64,000 bases of DNA from Azospirillum sp. TSO35-2 (GCF_003116095.1 NZ_LGRA01000013.1:233888-297887); one strand, 5' to 3'; numbered from the stretch's first letter, positions 53,789 to 63,821 are shown. Program-made: numbers and translations. Notes: a model not told the origin generated them from the sequence alone.

Positions 53789-54583
53789 GTGCTGTCCTTC
53801 ATCCTGTCGAAGCTGCTGTGGGGCGTCGTGGCGCCCGGCAACGCGCTGGTCCTGGCGGTGGCGGCGGGGGCGGCGCTGCTGCGGACGCGGCGCTGGCAGC
53901 GGGCGGGCAAGCGGCTGATCACGCTGGCGGCGCTGCTGCTGCTGCTCGTCACCTACACCGGGTTGGGCGCGCTGGTGGCGGTGCCGCTGGAGAACCGTTT
54001 CCCGCGCGCCGAGCCGACCGGCCGGATCGACGGCATCATCATGCTGGGCGGCGCCGTCAACCCGCCGATCACCGCCGACCGCGGCGACCCGTCGGTCAAC
54101 GAGGCGGCGGAGCGGGTGCTGGCCTTCGCCGATCTGGTCCGCCGCCACCCGGAGGCCAGGGCGCTGTTCACCGGCGGCTCCGGCCGGCTGCTCGGCCAGG
54201 AGTACAAGGAGGACGTTTCGGCCCGCGCCGCCCTGCTGGAGGCCGGCATCCCGGAGGACCGGGTGATCTACGAGGCGGACTCGCGCAACACCTGGGAAAA
54301 CGCCCTGTTCAGCCAGGATCTGGTGAAGCCGGCGCCGGGCGAACGCTGGGTCCTCGTCACCTCCGCCATGCACATGCCGCGGTCGGTCGGCATCTTCCGC
54401 CGCCTGGGCTGGGACGTCATCCCCTACCCCGTCGACTACCGCACCCGCCACGACGCAACCCCTTACATCCGCTTCGAATTCGGTCAGAATCTGGTGATCC
54501 TCGACGACGCGGTGCGCGAGTGGATCGGGCTGGCCGCCTATCGGGCGATGGGCCGCACCGACAGCCTGCTGCCGGGCCCCTGA
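53789..54583 (+). CDS. YdcF-like DUF218 membrane protein (264 aa)
   Basis: Two N-terminal membrane helices (about 5-25 and 40-62) precede a DUF218 domain: GIIMLGGAVNPPITADRGDP, NEAAERVLAFADLVRRHPEA, LFTGGSGRLLG, DSRNTWENALFSQDLVKPAP and VLVTSAMHMPRSVGIFRRLG. Members of this family (YdcF, ElyC, SanA) act in envelope biogenesis. The gene begins with a GTG. It precedes rlpA with a 141-bp gap, which may contain a separate promoter. Confidence 0.86.
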   Translation: MLSFILSKLLWGVVAPGNALVLAVAAGAALLRTRRWQRAGKRLITLAALLLLLVTYTGLGALVAVPLENRFPRAEPTGRIDGIIMLGGAVNPPITADRGDPSVNEAAERVLAFADLVRRHPEARALFTGGSGRLLGQEYKEDVSARAALLEAGIPEDRVIYEADSRNTWENALFSQDLVKPAPGERWVLVTSAMHMPRSVGIFRRLGWDVIPYPVDYRTRHDATPYIRFEFGQNLVILDDAVREWIGLAAYRAMGRTDSLLPGP

Positions 54584-54724
54584 GCGCCGGCTTCCCCCCT
54601 CCCCCATCCGGGGCCTGTGCCATTGTGACTCCCCCGCGTTGCGGGCATTGGCGCGGGCGTGCCACTCGGCTAGAGTGCCGCCGCCTTGACGGTTCGGGGC
54701 CTTGGGAAACGAGGGGTTTGGCGG

Positions 54725-55678
54725 ATGCGTCGCTGGCGCGGGGTGAGCAGGGTGATCATGCTGGTCGGCGTGACGACGCTTGCCGCCTGCGCGCAGAAGC
54801 CCACCGGCTCCGGCCTGCCGACCAGCGGCGTCTACAAGGTGGGCAAGCCCTACCAGATCAACGGCGTCTGGTACTACCCCAAGGAAGACTTCAATTACGA
54901 CGAGACGGGCATCGCCTCGTGGTACGGCCCCGGCTTCCACGAGAAGGCCACCGCCAACGGCGAACTCTACGACCAGAACGAGCTGACCGCGGCGCACAAG
55001 ACGCTGCCGATGCCGAGCTTGGTGCGCGTCACCAACCTGGACAACGGCCGGTCGGTGGTGGTCCGCGTCAACGACCGCGGTCCCTACGCCAACGGCCGCA
55101 TCATCGACATGTCGCGCCGCGGCGCCCAACTGCTGGGGTTCGAGACCGGCGGCACCGCCAAGGTCCGCGTCCAGATCCTGGGCGAGGAAAGCCGCGCCAT
55201 CGCCGCCGCCGCGCGCCAGGGCACCCCCGCCCCGATGCTGGCGGAACTGGACGGCCCGCCGCCCAAGGCCGCCCCGCGCGGCCGAATCGAGGTCACCGGC
55301 GCAGCCGGGCCGACCACGACGGCCTCCCCCGCCCGCGATGGCGTCGTCGGCGCGCCGGTGCCGCCGCCCGCCACGGTGGCCGGCGCGATGTCCGGCGGCC
55401 GTTTCGTGCCGGCCCCGGTGGTCGCCCAGTTGCCGGTGAGCAGCCACGACAGCATCTATGTGCAGGTCGGTGCCTTCGGCAGCGAGGAGAACGTGACCCG
55501 CGCCCGTGCCCGTCTGTCGACCATCGGCCAGCCGGTCCGCGTCAGCCCGACGCGTTCCGGCGGGCAGACCCTTCAACGCGTCCGGGTCGGTCCGCTCGAC
55601 AGCGTGGACCGCGCCGACGCCGTGCTCAACCAGATCATTCAGGCTGGCCTTACGGAGGCCAAAATCGTGGTGGATTGA
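54725..55678 (+). CDS. rlpA: RlpA-like septal ring lytic transglycosylase lipoprotein (317 aa)
   Basis: A lipoprotein signal ends in TTLAAC. The double-psi beta-barrel domain has GIASWYGPGFHEKATANGE and VVVRVNDRGPYANGRIIDMS, with the catalytic-type Glu/Asp region, and a C-terminal SPOR domain has SIYVQVGAFGSEENVTRARA, so it should bind denuded septal glycan. Start at ATG 54725 with a GAGGGG site; the TTG at 54686 is an alternative. It heads the dac-tmk-holB-metG cluster. Confidence 0.92.
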   Translation: MRRWRGVSRVIMLVGVTTLAACAQKPTGSGLPTSGVYKVGKPYQINGVWYYPKEDFNYDETGIASWYGPGFHEKATANGELYDQNELTAAHKTLPMPSLVRVTNLDNGRSVVVRVNDRGPYANGRIIDMSRRGAQLLGFETGGTAKVRVQILGEESRAIAAAARQGTPAPMLAELDGPPPKAAPRGRIEVTGAAGPTTTASPARDGVVGAPVPPPATVAGAMSGGRFVPAPVVAQLPVSSHDSIYVQVGAFGSEENVTRARARLSTIGQPVRVSPTRSGGQTLQRVRVGPLDSVDRADAVLNQIIQAGLTEAKIVVD

Positions 55679-55764
55679 TCGTGTTTGCTCGTTCTGGGCC
55701 ATCCGGTTCCCCCGACCGCATCATCGAAGCGCCTGTGTCCGAGTGTCCTTGGAGGATTGTTGCC

Positions 55765-56946
55765 ATGAACGCTGTTGTCGTTCGCCTTTGCGCCGCATTC
55801 GGCCGTTCCGTCGCGCTCGCGGCCGGATTAGCCATGGCCGGAGCCACGATAGCCGCCAGCCTGACCGCGAACGCCGCGACGCTCGACACCATCGCCAAGC
55901 AGGCGATCCTGGTCGATCTGACCTCGAACACCGTGCTGTTCGAGAAGAACGCCGACGAGCGCATGGCGCCCTCGTCGATGAGCAAGATCATGACCGCCTA
56001 CATGGTGTTCGAGGCGATCAAGGGCGGCCGCCTGACGCTGGAAAGCACCCTGCCGGTGAGTGAGCGGGCGTGGCGCATGCAGGGCTCCAAGATGTTCGTG
56101 GAGCTGCACAACAACATCAAGGTCGACGACCTGCTGAAGGGCATGATCGTCCAGTCCGGCAACGACGCCTGCATCGTGCTGGCCGAGGGGCTGGCCGGAT
56201 CGGAGGCCTCCTTCGCCGAACAGGCGACCAAGCGTGCGCGGGAACTGGGGCTGAAGAACAGCAACTTCGTCAATGCCACCGGCTGGCCCGACCCCAACCA
56301 CTACATGACCGCCCGCGATCTGGCGATCCTGGCCGAACGATTGATCAAGGACTTCCCCGAATTCTACAAGTACGATTCGATCCGGGAGTTCAAGTATCAC
56401 GGCATCACCCAGGGCAACCGCAACCCGCTGCTCTACCGCAACATGAACGTCGACGGCCTAAAGACCGGCCACACCGACGCCGGCGGCTATGGCCTGACCG
56501 CGTCGGGCGAGCGCGACGGGCGCCGGCTGCTGCTGGTGGTCAACGGCCTGCCCAGCATGCAGGCGCGCGCCGACGAATCCGCCCGCCTGATCGAGTGGGG
56601 CTTCCGCGAGTTCGCGTCCTACACCCTCTACAAGGGCGGCGAAACGATCGAGCAGGCCCCCGTCTGGCTCGGCGAGCAGGAGATGGTGCCGGTCACCGTG
56701 CCGGAAAACCTCAGCGTCACCATGGCCCGCGCCGACCGGCCCGGCATGAAGGTGTCGCTGGTCACCAACAGCCCGGTCGCCGCCCCGATCAAGAAGGGCG
56801 ACGTCGTCGGCAAGCTGGTGATCGCCGCCCCCGGCTTCCCGGGCAAGGAGGTGCCGGTGGTGGCCGCCCAGGACGTTCCCAAGGCCGGCTTCATCGGCCG
56901 GGCCTACGCCGCGGCGAAGTATCTCGTGTTCGGCGGCAAGAGCTGA
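55765..56946 (+). CDS. D-alanyl-D-alanine carboxypeptidase, PBP5/6-type (393 aa)
   Basis: Serine peptidase S11 that trims peptidoglycan stem peptides in the periplasm. A signal peptide (about 1-38) is followed by the catalytic SMSK (Ser71-Lys74), SGN (131-133) and KTG (233-235) motifs. The C-terminal beta-domain (about 285-380) has VWLGEQEMVPVTVPENL and ends with a probable amphipathic membrane-attachment segment. GGAGGA lies 9 bases before the ATG. The stop overlaps the tmk start by one base. Confidence 0.95.
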   Translation: MNAVVVRLCAAFGRSVALAAGLAMAGATIAASLTANAATLDTIAKQAILVDLTSNTVLFEKNADERMAPSSMSKIMTAYMVFEAIKGGRLTLESTLPVSERAWRMQGSKMFVELHNNIKVDDLLKGMIVQSGNDACIVLAEGLAGSEASFAEQATKRARELGLKNSNFVNATGWPDPNHYMTARDLAILAERLIKDFPEFYKYDSIREFKYHGITQGNRNPLLYRNMNVDGLKTGHTDAGGYGLTASGERDGRRLLLVVNGLPSMQARADESARLIEWGFREFASYTLYKGGETIEQAPVWLGEQEMVPVTVPENLSVTMARADRPGMKVSLVTNSPVAAPIKKGDVVGKLVIAAPGFPGKEVPVVAAQDVPKAGFIGRAYAAAKYLVFGGKS

Positions 56947-57626
56947 TGGCCGTGCCCGCTTCCGCCGTCGCCACGTCTGCCGCCCGCGGCCGCTTCATCA
57001 CGCTGGAAGGCGGTGAAGGGGCCGGCAAGTCGACGCAGCTCCGCCGGCTGGCCGAGGCGCTGAGCACGGCGCTCGCCCCGCGCGGCGCCCGGGTGGTGAC
57101 GACGCGCGAGCCGGGCGGATCGAAGGGGGCGGAGGAAATCCGCGCCCTGCTGGTCACCGGCGAAACCGGCCGCTGGAGCGCGACGACGGAGGCGCTGCTG
57201 CACACCGCCGCCCGCCGCGACCATCTGGAGCGCACGGTCTGGCCGGCGCTGGAGGCCGGGGACTGGGTGCTGTGCGACCGCTTCTTCGACAGCACCATGG
57301 CCTACCAGGGCTATGGGCTGGGGCTGGGCCGGCCGCTGATCGAGACGCTGCAGACGGCGGCCTTCGGCGATTTCCGGCCCGACCTGACGCTGATCCTCGA
57401 CATCGACGTGGTGACCGGCCTGCACCGCGCCGCGTCGCGCCATGGCGGCGAGGACCGCTATGAACGGATGGACACGTCCTTTCACCAGCGCCTGCGCGAC
57501 GGCTTCCTCGACATTGCCCGGCGCGAGCCGGAGCGTTGCGCGGTGATCGACGCCGACGCCGACCTCGACGGCGTGCAGGCCCGCGTCTGGGCCGCCGCAT
57601 CGGCCCGCCTGGGCTTGGCGCCATGA
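56946..57626 (+). CDS. tmk: Thymidylate kinase (226 aa)
   Basis: Phosphorylates dTMP to dTDP. P-loop EGGEGAGKST (21-30), the TREPGGSKGAEEIRALLV substrate motif, CDRFFDSTMAYQGYGLGLG with the DR(Y/F) region, and LTLILDIDVVTGLHR are all in place. It starts one base before the dac stop ends and overlaps holB by four bases (ATGA), so this is a tightly coupled operon. Confidence 0.97.
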   Translation: MAVPASAVATSAARGRFITLEGGEGAGKSTQLRRLAEALSTALAPRGARVVTTREPGGSKGAEEIRALLVTGETGRWSATTEALLHTAARRDHLERTVWPALEAGDWVLCDRFFDSTMAYQGYGLGLGRPLIETLQTAAFGDFRPDLTLILDIDVVTGLHRAASRHGGEDRYERMDTSFHQRLRDGFLDIARREPERCAVIDADADLDGVQARVWAAASARLGLAP

Positions 57627-58756
57627 GCAAGGCGCGCGGCTCCGCTGCGGCCGAACCGGCGGCCGACGACGCGCTGGCCCCGCGGCGCAATCCCGACCTC
57701 GTCGGCCATGACGAGGCCGAGCGGCTGTTGCTGGAAGCCTGGAACTCCGGCCGCCTGCCGCACGCCTGGCTGATCGGCGGCACGCCCGGCGTCGGCAAGG
57801 CGACGCTGGCCTACCGCTTCGCCCGCTTCGTCCTGGCCCAGGATCCGCCGGGCGACAGCCTGTTCGGCACCGCCGCGCCGGCGACCTCGCTGCACCTGCC
57901 GCCCGACCACCCGGTGTTCCGCCGCGTCGCCTCGGGCGGCCACGCCGACCTGCTGACGGTGGAGCGCCAGCGCGACGAGAAGCGCGACCGGCTGAAGCGC
58001 GACATCGCCGTCGACGACGTGCGCAAGATCGGCCCGGCCCTGCGCCGCACCTCGGCGGAGGGCGGCTGGCGTGTCGCGGTGATCGACGGCGCCGACCGCA
58101 TGAACGTCAGCGGCCTGAACGCCATCCTGAAGATCCTGGAGGAACCGCCGCCCGGCGCCCTGCTGCTGCTGGTCAGCGACAACCCCGGCGGCATGCTGCC
58201 GACCATCCGCTCGCGCTGCCGCAAGCTGACGCTGAAGCCGCTGGAGGAGGACACCGTCATCGGCCTGCTGGCCCAGCACCGCCCGGCGCTGGCCGTGGAG
58301 GACCGCGCCGCGCTGGCCCGGCTGTCGGAGGGCAGCATCGGCCGCGCCATCGACCTTGCCGACGCCGGCGGGCTTGGGCTGTACCGCGAGATGATCGCCC
58401 TGCTTGCCGACCTGCCGCGGCTGGACATCGTCGCTGCCCACGCCTTCGGCGACAAGCTGGTCCGCAAGCAGGACGACGGCCTCTACGAGACGGCGACGGA
58501 GCTGCTGGTCTGGTGGCTCGCCCGCTTCGCCCGTTCCACCGCCCGCGGCGTCCTGCCGGCGGAGGTGGTGCCCGGCGAGGCCGCGCTGATGAGCCGATTG
58601 GCATCGGCAGGGCACGGGGGCACCCGCAGTCTTGAACGTTGGGTGGAGGTGTGGGAAAAGGTTCAGCGTCTTTTCGCTCGCGCGGAATCCGCAAACCTGG
58701 ACCGCAAGCAGGTGGTCCTGAACGCCCTGGCGGCGCTGGAAACGGCGGCCGCCTGA
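57623..58756 (+). CDS. holB: DNA polymerase III delta-prime subunit (377 aa)
   Basis: Clamp-loader subunit. P-loop-like GTPGVGKAT (53-61), then VERQRDEKRDRLKRDIAVDD, ADRMNVSGLNAILKILEEPP and LPTIRSRCRKLTLKPLEEDT with the SRC motif mark the family. A long Pro/Ala-rich opening precedes the fold. The reading frame continues upstream within tmk, but the ATG at 57623 with ATGA overlap is the natural start. Confidence 0.95.
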   Translation: MSKARGSAAAEPAADDALAPRRNPDLVGHDEAERLLLEAWNSGRLPHAWLIGGTPGVGKATLAYRFARFVLAQDPPGDSLFGTAAPATSLHLPPDHPVFRRVASGGHADLLTVERQRDEKRDRLKRDIAVDDVRKIGPALRRTSAEGGWRVAVIDGADRMNVSGLNAILKILEEPPPGALLLLVSDNPGGMLPTIRSRCRKLTLKPLEEDTVIGLLAQHRPALAVEDRAALARLSEGSIGRAIDLADAGGLGLYREMIALLADLPRLDIVAAHAFGDKLVRKQDDGLYETATELLVWWLARFARSTARGVLPAEVVPGEAALMSRLASAGHGGTRSLERWVEVWEKVQRLFARAESANLDRKQVVLNALAALETAAA

Positions 58757-58806
58757 CCGGCGTTCGCTTTAGCGCCGACAGACTCAATCCGGAGAAAGTG
58801 CCGCCA

Positions 58807-60357
58807 ATGGCCGGGCCGAAGACCTTCTACCTGACGACGCCGATCTATTACGTGAACGACGTGCCGCACATCGGCCACGCCTACACGACGCTGGCCTGCG
58901 ACGTCCTCGCCCGGTTCATGCGCCTCGATGGCTTCGACGTGAAATTCCTGACCGGCACCGACGAGCACGGCCAGAAGGTGGAGAAGTCGGCGGAAAAGGC
59001 CGGCATCCCGCCGCAGGAGTTCACCGACCGCGTCTCGCAGAATTTCCGCGACCTCGTGTCGCTGATGAACTACTCGAACGACGATTTCATCCGCACCACC
59101 GAACCACGCCACGTCGCCTCGGTGCAGGCGCTGTGGAAGGTGCTGGAAGAGCGCGGCGAGATCTATCTGGGATCCTACGCCGGCTGGTATTCGGTCCGCG
59201 ACGAAGCCTTCTACGGCGAGGACGAGCTGACCACCAGCCCGGCCGGCAAGAAGATCGCCCCGACCGGCGCCGAGTGCGAGTGGGTGGAGGAGCCGTCCTA
59301 CTTCTTCAAGCTCTCGGCCTGGCAGGACCGGCTGATCGCCTTCTACGAGGCGAACCCGGACTTCATCGCCCCGGCCGGCAAGCGCAACGAGGTGATGTCC
59401 TTCGTCAAGTCGGGCCTGAAGGATCTGTCGGTCAGCCGCACCACCTTCAAGTGGGGCATCCCGGTCCCCGGCAACGACGCCCACATCATGTATGTGTGGC
59501 TCGACGCGCTGGCCAACTACATCACCGCCGTCGGCTATCCCGACACGACGGGCGAGTATGCCAAGTATTGGCCGGCCGACCTGCACATGGTCGGCAAGGA
59601 CATCCTGCGCTTTCACGCCGTCTATTGGCCGGCCTTCCTGATGGCCGCCGGCCTGCAGCCGCCCAAGCGCGTGTTCGCCCACGGCTGGTGGACGATCGAA
59701 GGCCAGAAGATGTCGAAGTCGCTCGGCAACGTCATCGCGCCGGACGCGCTGGTCAACACCTACGGCCTGGACCAGACCCGCTATTTCCTGCTGCGCGAGG
59801 TGCCGTTCGGCAACGACGGCGACTTCTCGCACAAGCAGATGGTCAACCGGATCAACGGCAACCTCGCCAACGACTACGGCAACCTCGTGCAGCGCGTGCT
59901 GTCGATGATCGGCAAGAACTGCGGCGCCGCCGTGCCGACGCCGGGTGACTTCACCGAGGCCGACAACGCCCTGCTGGGCTCGGCCCATGGGCTGCTCGAC
60001 GTCGTGCGGGCGGAGATCCGGGTGCAGTCCTTCCACAAGGCGCTGGACGCGATCTGGGCGGTGGTCGGCGACGCCAACCGCTACGTCGACGAACAGGCGC
60101 CGTGGGCGCTGAAGAAGACCGACCCGGCGCGCATGGCGACCGTGCTGTATGCGCTGGCGGAGACCATCCGTCACCTCGCCATCCTGACCCAGCCGGTGAT
60201 GCCGGACTCGTCGGCGAAGATCCTCGACCTGCTGGCGCTGGGGCCGGATGCCCGCGGTTTCGGCACGCTGGGGCCGGCGGGTGCGCTGGTCGCCGGCACG
60301 CCGCTGCCGACGCCGCAGGGCGTCTTCCCGCGCTACGTCGAAGAACCGAAGGCCTGA
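58807..60357 (+). CDS. metG: Methionyl-tRNA synthetase (516 aa)
   Basis: Class I synthetase with the HIGH motif (HIGHAY, 21-26), GTDEHGQKVEKSAEKAG, WGIPVPGNDAHIMYVWLDAL, DILRFHAVYWPAFLMAAGLQ and KMSKS in EGQKMSKSLGN (about 302-306). The connective region lacks cysteine pairs, so this is the zinc-free type, and the C-terminal tRNA-binding extension is absent. A GGAG site is near the ATG at 58807. Confidence 0.97.
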   Translation: MAGPKTFYLTTPIYYVNDVPHIGHAYTTLACDVLARFMRLDGFDVKFLTGTDEHGQKVEKSAEKAGIPPQEFTDRVSQNFRDLVSLMNYSNDDFIRTTEPRHVASVQALWKVLEERGEIYLGSYAGWYSVRDEAFYGEDELTTSPAGKKIAPTGAECEWVEEPSYFFKLSAWQDRLIAFYEANPDFIAPAGKRNEVMSFVKSGLKDLSVSRTTFKWGIPVPGNDAHIMYVWLDALANYITAVGYPDTTGEYAKYWPADLHMVGKDILRFHAVYWPAFLMAAGLQPPKRVFAHGWWTIEGQKMSKSLGNVIAPDALVNTYGLDQTRYFLLREVPFGNDGDFSHKQMVNRINGNLANDYGNLVQRVLSMIGKNCGAAVPTPGDFTEADNALLGSAHGLLDVVRAEIRVQSFHKALDAIWAVVGDANRYVDEQAPWALKKTDPARMATVLYALAETIRHLAILTQPVMPDSSAKILDLLALGPDARGFGTLGPAGALVAGTPLPTPQGVFPRYVEEPKA

Positions 60358-60365
60358 GTTCCCGC

Positions 60366-61160
60366 ATGCTCGTCGACAGCCATTGCCATCTCGATTTCCC
60401 CGACTTCGCCGAGGAGCTGGACGCGGTCGTCGACCGCGCCCGGCAGGCGGGGGTCGGGCGGATGGTCACGATCTGCACCTACATCAGCCGGTTCGACCGC
60501 ATCCTGGCGGTGGCGGAGCGCTATGACGACATCTTCTGCTCGGTCGGGGTCCATCCCCACCAGGCGGCGGAGGAGTTCGACGTCACCACGGTCGAAACGC
60601 TGGTGGACCTGTCGCGCCACCCCAAGGTGATCGGGCTGGGCGAAACCGGGCTCGACTACTTCTATGACAAGAGCCCGCGCGACCAGCAGCAGGAATGTTT
60701 CCGCCGACACATCCGCGCCAGCCTGGACACCGGCCTGCCGCTGATCATCCACACCCGCGACGCCGACGACGACACCATGCGCATCGTCAAGGAGGAGGCG
60801 GCCGGCCAGCCGGTGAAGGGGCTGCTGCACTGCTTCAGCTCCGGCCGGGCGCTGGCGGAGGAGGCGGTGGACTACGGCTTCACCCTGTCGCTGTCCGGCA
60901 TCGTCACCTTCAAGAAGTCGGAGGATCTCCGCGCCATCGTCAGGGACATGCCGCTCGACCGCATCCTGGTGGAGACCGACGCGCCCTACCTCGCGCCGAT
61001 CCCCTTCCGCGGCAAGCGCAACGAGCCGGCCTACGTCGCCCACACCGCCGCCTGCGTGGCGGAGGTCAAGGGGATCGCGCCGGAGGAACTGGCGCGCATC
61101 ACCACCGACAACTTCTTCCGCCTGTTCGACAAGGCCGTCGCGGACAAGGCGGCCGCATGA
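60366..61160 (+). CDS. tatD: TatD-family metal-dependent hydrolase (264 aa)
   Basis: The metal-binding HCHLDFPDF opening, SVGVHPHQAAEEF, GLGETGLDYFYDKSP, LPLIIHTRDADDDTM, LLHCFSSGRALAEEA and VETDAPYLAP are the full set of TatD motifs. TatD proteins are 3'-5' DNA exonucleases. It begins eight bases after metG and overlaps the next gene by four bases. Confidence 0.95.
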   Translation: MLVDSHCHLDFPDFAEELDAVVDRARQAGVGRMVTICTYISRFDRILAVAERYDDIFCSVGVHPHQAAEEFDVTTVETLVDLSRHPKVIGLGETGLDYFYDKSPRDQQQECFRRHIRASLDTGLPLIIHTRDADDDTMRIVKEEAAGQPVKGLLHCFSSGRALAEEAVDYGFTLSLSGIVTFKKSEDLRAIVRDMPLDRILVETDAPYLAPIPFRGKRNEPAYVAHTAACVAEVKGIAPEELARITTDNFFRLFDKAVADKAAA

Positions 61161-61978
61161 GCGTGGCCGGCGCGTCACCCGATCCGACAGGTGGGCCGGT
61201 GCGCGTGCGGATTCTCGGCTGCGGCGGGTCGCGCGGCGTGCCGGTGGTCGCCGGGGTGCCCGGCGGCAACTGGGGGCGCTGCGACCCGGCCAATCCGAAG
61301 AACCGGCGGATGCGTCCGTCGGTGCTGGTCGAACGCGACGGCGTGTCCGTGCTGGTCGACACCTCGCCCGACCTGCGCCAGCAGTTCCTCGACAGCGGCT
61401 GTTCGCGGCTCGACGCCGTGCTGTGGACCCACCAGCACGCCGACCACGCCCACGGCATCGACGAGCTGCGCGAGATCTGCCGCCAGATGCACGCCCCGAT
61501 CGACGCCTATGGCTGGGACGAGCATCTGCGCGACATCGAGATGCGCTTCCCCTATTGCTTCGAGCCGCTGCCGGCCGGCTACCCCTTCTACCGCCCGGTG
61601 CTCAAGTCGCATCGGGTGGATGGTCCCTTCGCGGTGAAGGGTCTGGCGGTGACGCCGTTCGAGCAGGACCACGGCTATATGCGGACGGTCGGCTACCGCT
61701 TCGGCGGCTTCGCCTACTCGACCGACGTGGTGCGGCTGAACGACGCCGCCTTCGCCGCGCTGGCCGGGATCGACACCTGGGTCGTCGATTGCGGCCGGAT
61801 CGAGCCGCCCCACCCGGTCCACGCCCATCTGGCGCTGACCCTGGAGTGGATCGAACGGGTGCAGCCGCGCCGGGCCTACCTGACCCACATGGACAACAGC
61901 ATGGACTACGACAGCCTGCGCCGGATGCTGCCGGCCGGCGTCGAGCCGGCCTATGACGGGCTGGTGATCGAGGTCTAG
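61157..61978 (+). CDS. MBL-fold metal-dependent hydrolase, PhnP-like (273 aa)
   Basis: The beta-lactamase fold opens with RVRILGCGGSRGVPVVAGVP and contains LVDTSPDLRQQFLDSGCSRL, the HQHADHAHG metal motif, YGWDEHLRDIEMRFPYCFEP, GYRFGGFAYSTDVVRLND and THMDNSMDYDSLRRMLPAGV. It matches the phosphodiesterase-like PhnP/RNase Z-type subgroup. ATG at 61157 overlaps the tatD stop. It ends the operon. The substrate is unproven. Confidence 0.92.
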   Translation: MSVAGASPDPTGGPVRVRILGCGGSRGVPVVAGVPGGNWGRCDPANPKNRRMRPSVLVERDGVSVLVDTSPDLRQQFLDSGCSRLDAVLWTHQHADHAHGIDELREICRQMHAPIDAYGWDEHLRDIEMRFPYCFEPLPAGYPFYRPVLKSHRVDGPFAVKGLAVTPFEQDHGYMRTVGYRFGGFAYSTDVVRLNDAAFAALAGIDTWVVDCGRIEPPHPVHAHLALTLEWIERVQPRRAYLTHMDNSMDYDSLRRMLPAGVEPAYDGLVIEV

Positions 61979-62009
61979 GTCCGACCGACCGACCGGGGGG
62001 ACGGGGCGC

Positions 62010-63821
62010 TCAGGCCCCCGCCCGCACCTCGTCCTCGCCGAACTGCAGCCGGCACAGCCGGGCGTAGGTGCCGTCGGCGGCCAGCAGCGCCTCGTGGGTG
62101 CCCTGCTCGACGATGCGGCCGGCCTCCATCACCACGATGCGGTCGGCGTTGCGCACAGTCGCCAACCGGTGGGCGATGACCAGCGTGGTCCGCCCCTCGG
62201 TCAGCCGCTCCAGCGCCGCCTGGACCAGCCGCTCCGACTCGCTGTCGAGCGCGCTGGTCGCCTCGTCAAGCAGCAGGATCGGCGCGTCCTTCAGGAAGGC
62301 GCGGGCCAGCGCCAGACGCTGGCGCTCGCCGCCCGACAGCTTGACGCCGCGGTCGCCGATCACCGTGTCATAGCCCTCCGGCAGCTTCATGACGAAGTCG
62401 TGGGCGGCGGCGGCCTGGGCGGCGGCCATCACATCGTCCATCCCGGCGTCGAGCCGGCCGAAACAGATGTTCGCCCGCACGGTGTCGTTGAACAGCACGG
62501 TGTCCTGGCTGACGATCGACACGGCGCCGCGCAGGCTGCGCAGGGTGGCGCCGCGGACGTCCTGGCCGTCGATCAGCACGGCGCCGCCGCTGACGTCGTA
62601 CAGGCGCGGGATCAGGTTGAAGACGGTCGACTTGCCGGCGCCGCTGCGCCCGACCAGCGCCACCGTGCTGCCGGCGGGAATGTCGAGGTCGATGCCCTTC
62701 AGCGTCTCCGCCCCGGCTTCGTAGGCGAAGCGGACGTCGCGCAGGGCGACGGCGCCCGTGCTGACGGTGAGGGCGGCGGCGTCCGGCTGCTCCAGGATCG
62801 TCGGCTTCTGGTCGACCAGTTCGAAGATGCGCTGGGCGGCGGCCAGCCCCTCCTGCAGGGCGGCGTTCAGCGTGCCGATGGCGCGCACCGGCTGCGCCGC
62901 CATCAGCAGCGCGCCGACGAAGCCGGAAAAGGCACCGACCGACCCCTCGCCCATCGTCATGCGGTAGCCGGCGAAGGCGATCACCCCCGCCACCGCGACG
63001 CCGCCCAGCACCTCCATCATCGGGTCGATGCGCGAGCGGGCGCGCACCGCCTTCATGGTCAGGACGTAGTTGTCGTGGAAGGCGCGGTCGGCGCGGTTGC
63101 GCTCGTAATCCTCCAGGCAATAGGTCTTGACCATGCGGGCGCCCGACAGGCTCTCGGTCAGCAGCGAGGTCATGTCGCCCATCTGCGCCTGGGTGTCGCG
63201 CGACACCCGGCGCAGCCGCTTGCCGATGCGGACGATCGGCACCGCGGCTACGGGATAGATGATGAAGACGATCAGCGACAGGAACCAGTCGAGGTAGAAC
63301 ATCGACCCGACCAGCGCCACCACCGTCAGGATGTCGCGCACCAGCCCGGTCAGCGTCCGGCTCAGCGCGTTGCGGATCAGGTCGACGTCGTTGATGAAGC
63401 GCGAGGTCAGCGACCCGGTCGGCGTGGCGTGCAACTGCGCCATGTCCGAGGTCAGCAGATGGGCGAACATCGACAGCCGGATGTCGGCGATGATGCGCTG
63501 GACGATGTCGCTGGTCACCACCGTCTGCGCGTAGAGCGACAACCCCTTGACGATCGTCACCGCGACGATGGCCAGCGGGATCACCAGCAGCATGCCGCGG
63601 TCCTGCGCCGCGAACATGGCGTAGGAGCGGTCGATCAGCAGCGGGTAGGCGCCGGTCGCCGCGGCGACCACGGCCATCAGCAGGAAGGACAGCAGCAGCT
63701 TGGCCCGGTAGGGCCGCACCCACTCGCGCCACATCCGGCCGGCCAGCCGTTCGGTCGCCGCATCCAGCCGCAGGGCCCCGCCGCTCTTGTTCGTCACGGT
63801 CGCACTCGGTTTCTTGTCCAT
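62010..63821 (-). CDS. ABC exporter, MsbA/LipA-flippase type (603 aa)
   Basis: A half-transporter with a six-helix membrane domain (about 30-320) and a C-terminal ABC domain: Walker A VALVGRSGAGKSTVFNLIPR, Q-loop VSIVSQDTVLFNDTVRANIC, signature LSGGERQRLALARAFL, Walker B ILLLDEATSALDSESERLV and switch VIAHRLATVRNADR. The layout matches MsbA-like lipid flippases, but drug or lipid exporters look alike. Convergent with the MBL gene, 31 bases apart. Confidence 0.92.
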   Translation of the reverse strand: MDKKPSATVTNKSGGALRLDAATERLAGRMWREWVRPYRAKLLLSFLLMAVVAAATGAYPLLIDRSYAMFAAQDRGMLLVIPLAIVAVTIVKGLSLYAQTVVTSDIVQRIIADIRLSMFAHLLTSDMAQLHATPTGSLTSRFINDVDLIRNALSRTLTGLVRDILTVVALVGSMFYLDWFLSLIVFIIYPVAAVPIVRIGKRLRRVSRDTQAQMGDMTSLLTESLSGARMVKTYCLEDYERNRADRAFHDNYVLTMKAVRARSRIDPMMEVLGGVAVAGVIAFAGYRMTMGEGSVGAFSGFVGALLMAAQPVRAIGTLNAALQEGLAAAQRIFELVDQKPTILEQPDAAALTVSTGAVALRDVRFAYEAGAETLKGIDLDIPAGSTVALVGRSGAGKSTVFNLIPRLYDVSGGAVLIDGQDVRGATLRSLRGAVSIVSQDTVLFNDTVRANICFGRLDAGMDDVMAAAQAAAAHDFVMKLPEGYDTVIGDRGVKLSGGERQRLALARAFLKDAPILLLDEATSALDSESERLVQAALERLTEGRTTLVIAHRLATVRNADRIVVMEAGRIVEQGTHEALLAADGTYARLCRLQFGEDEVRAGA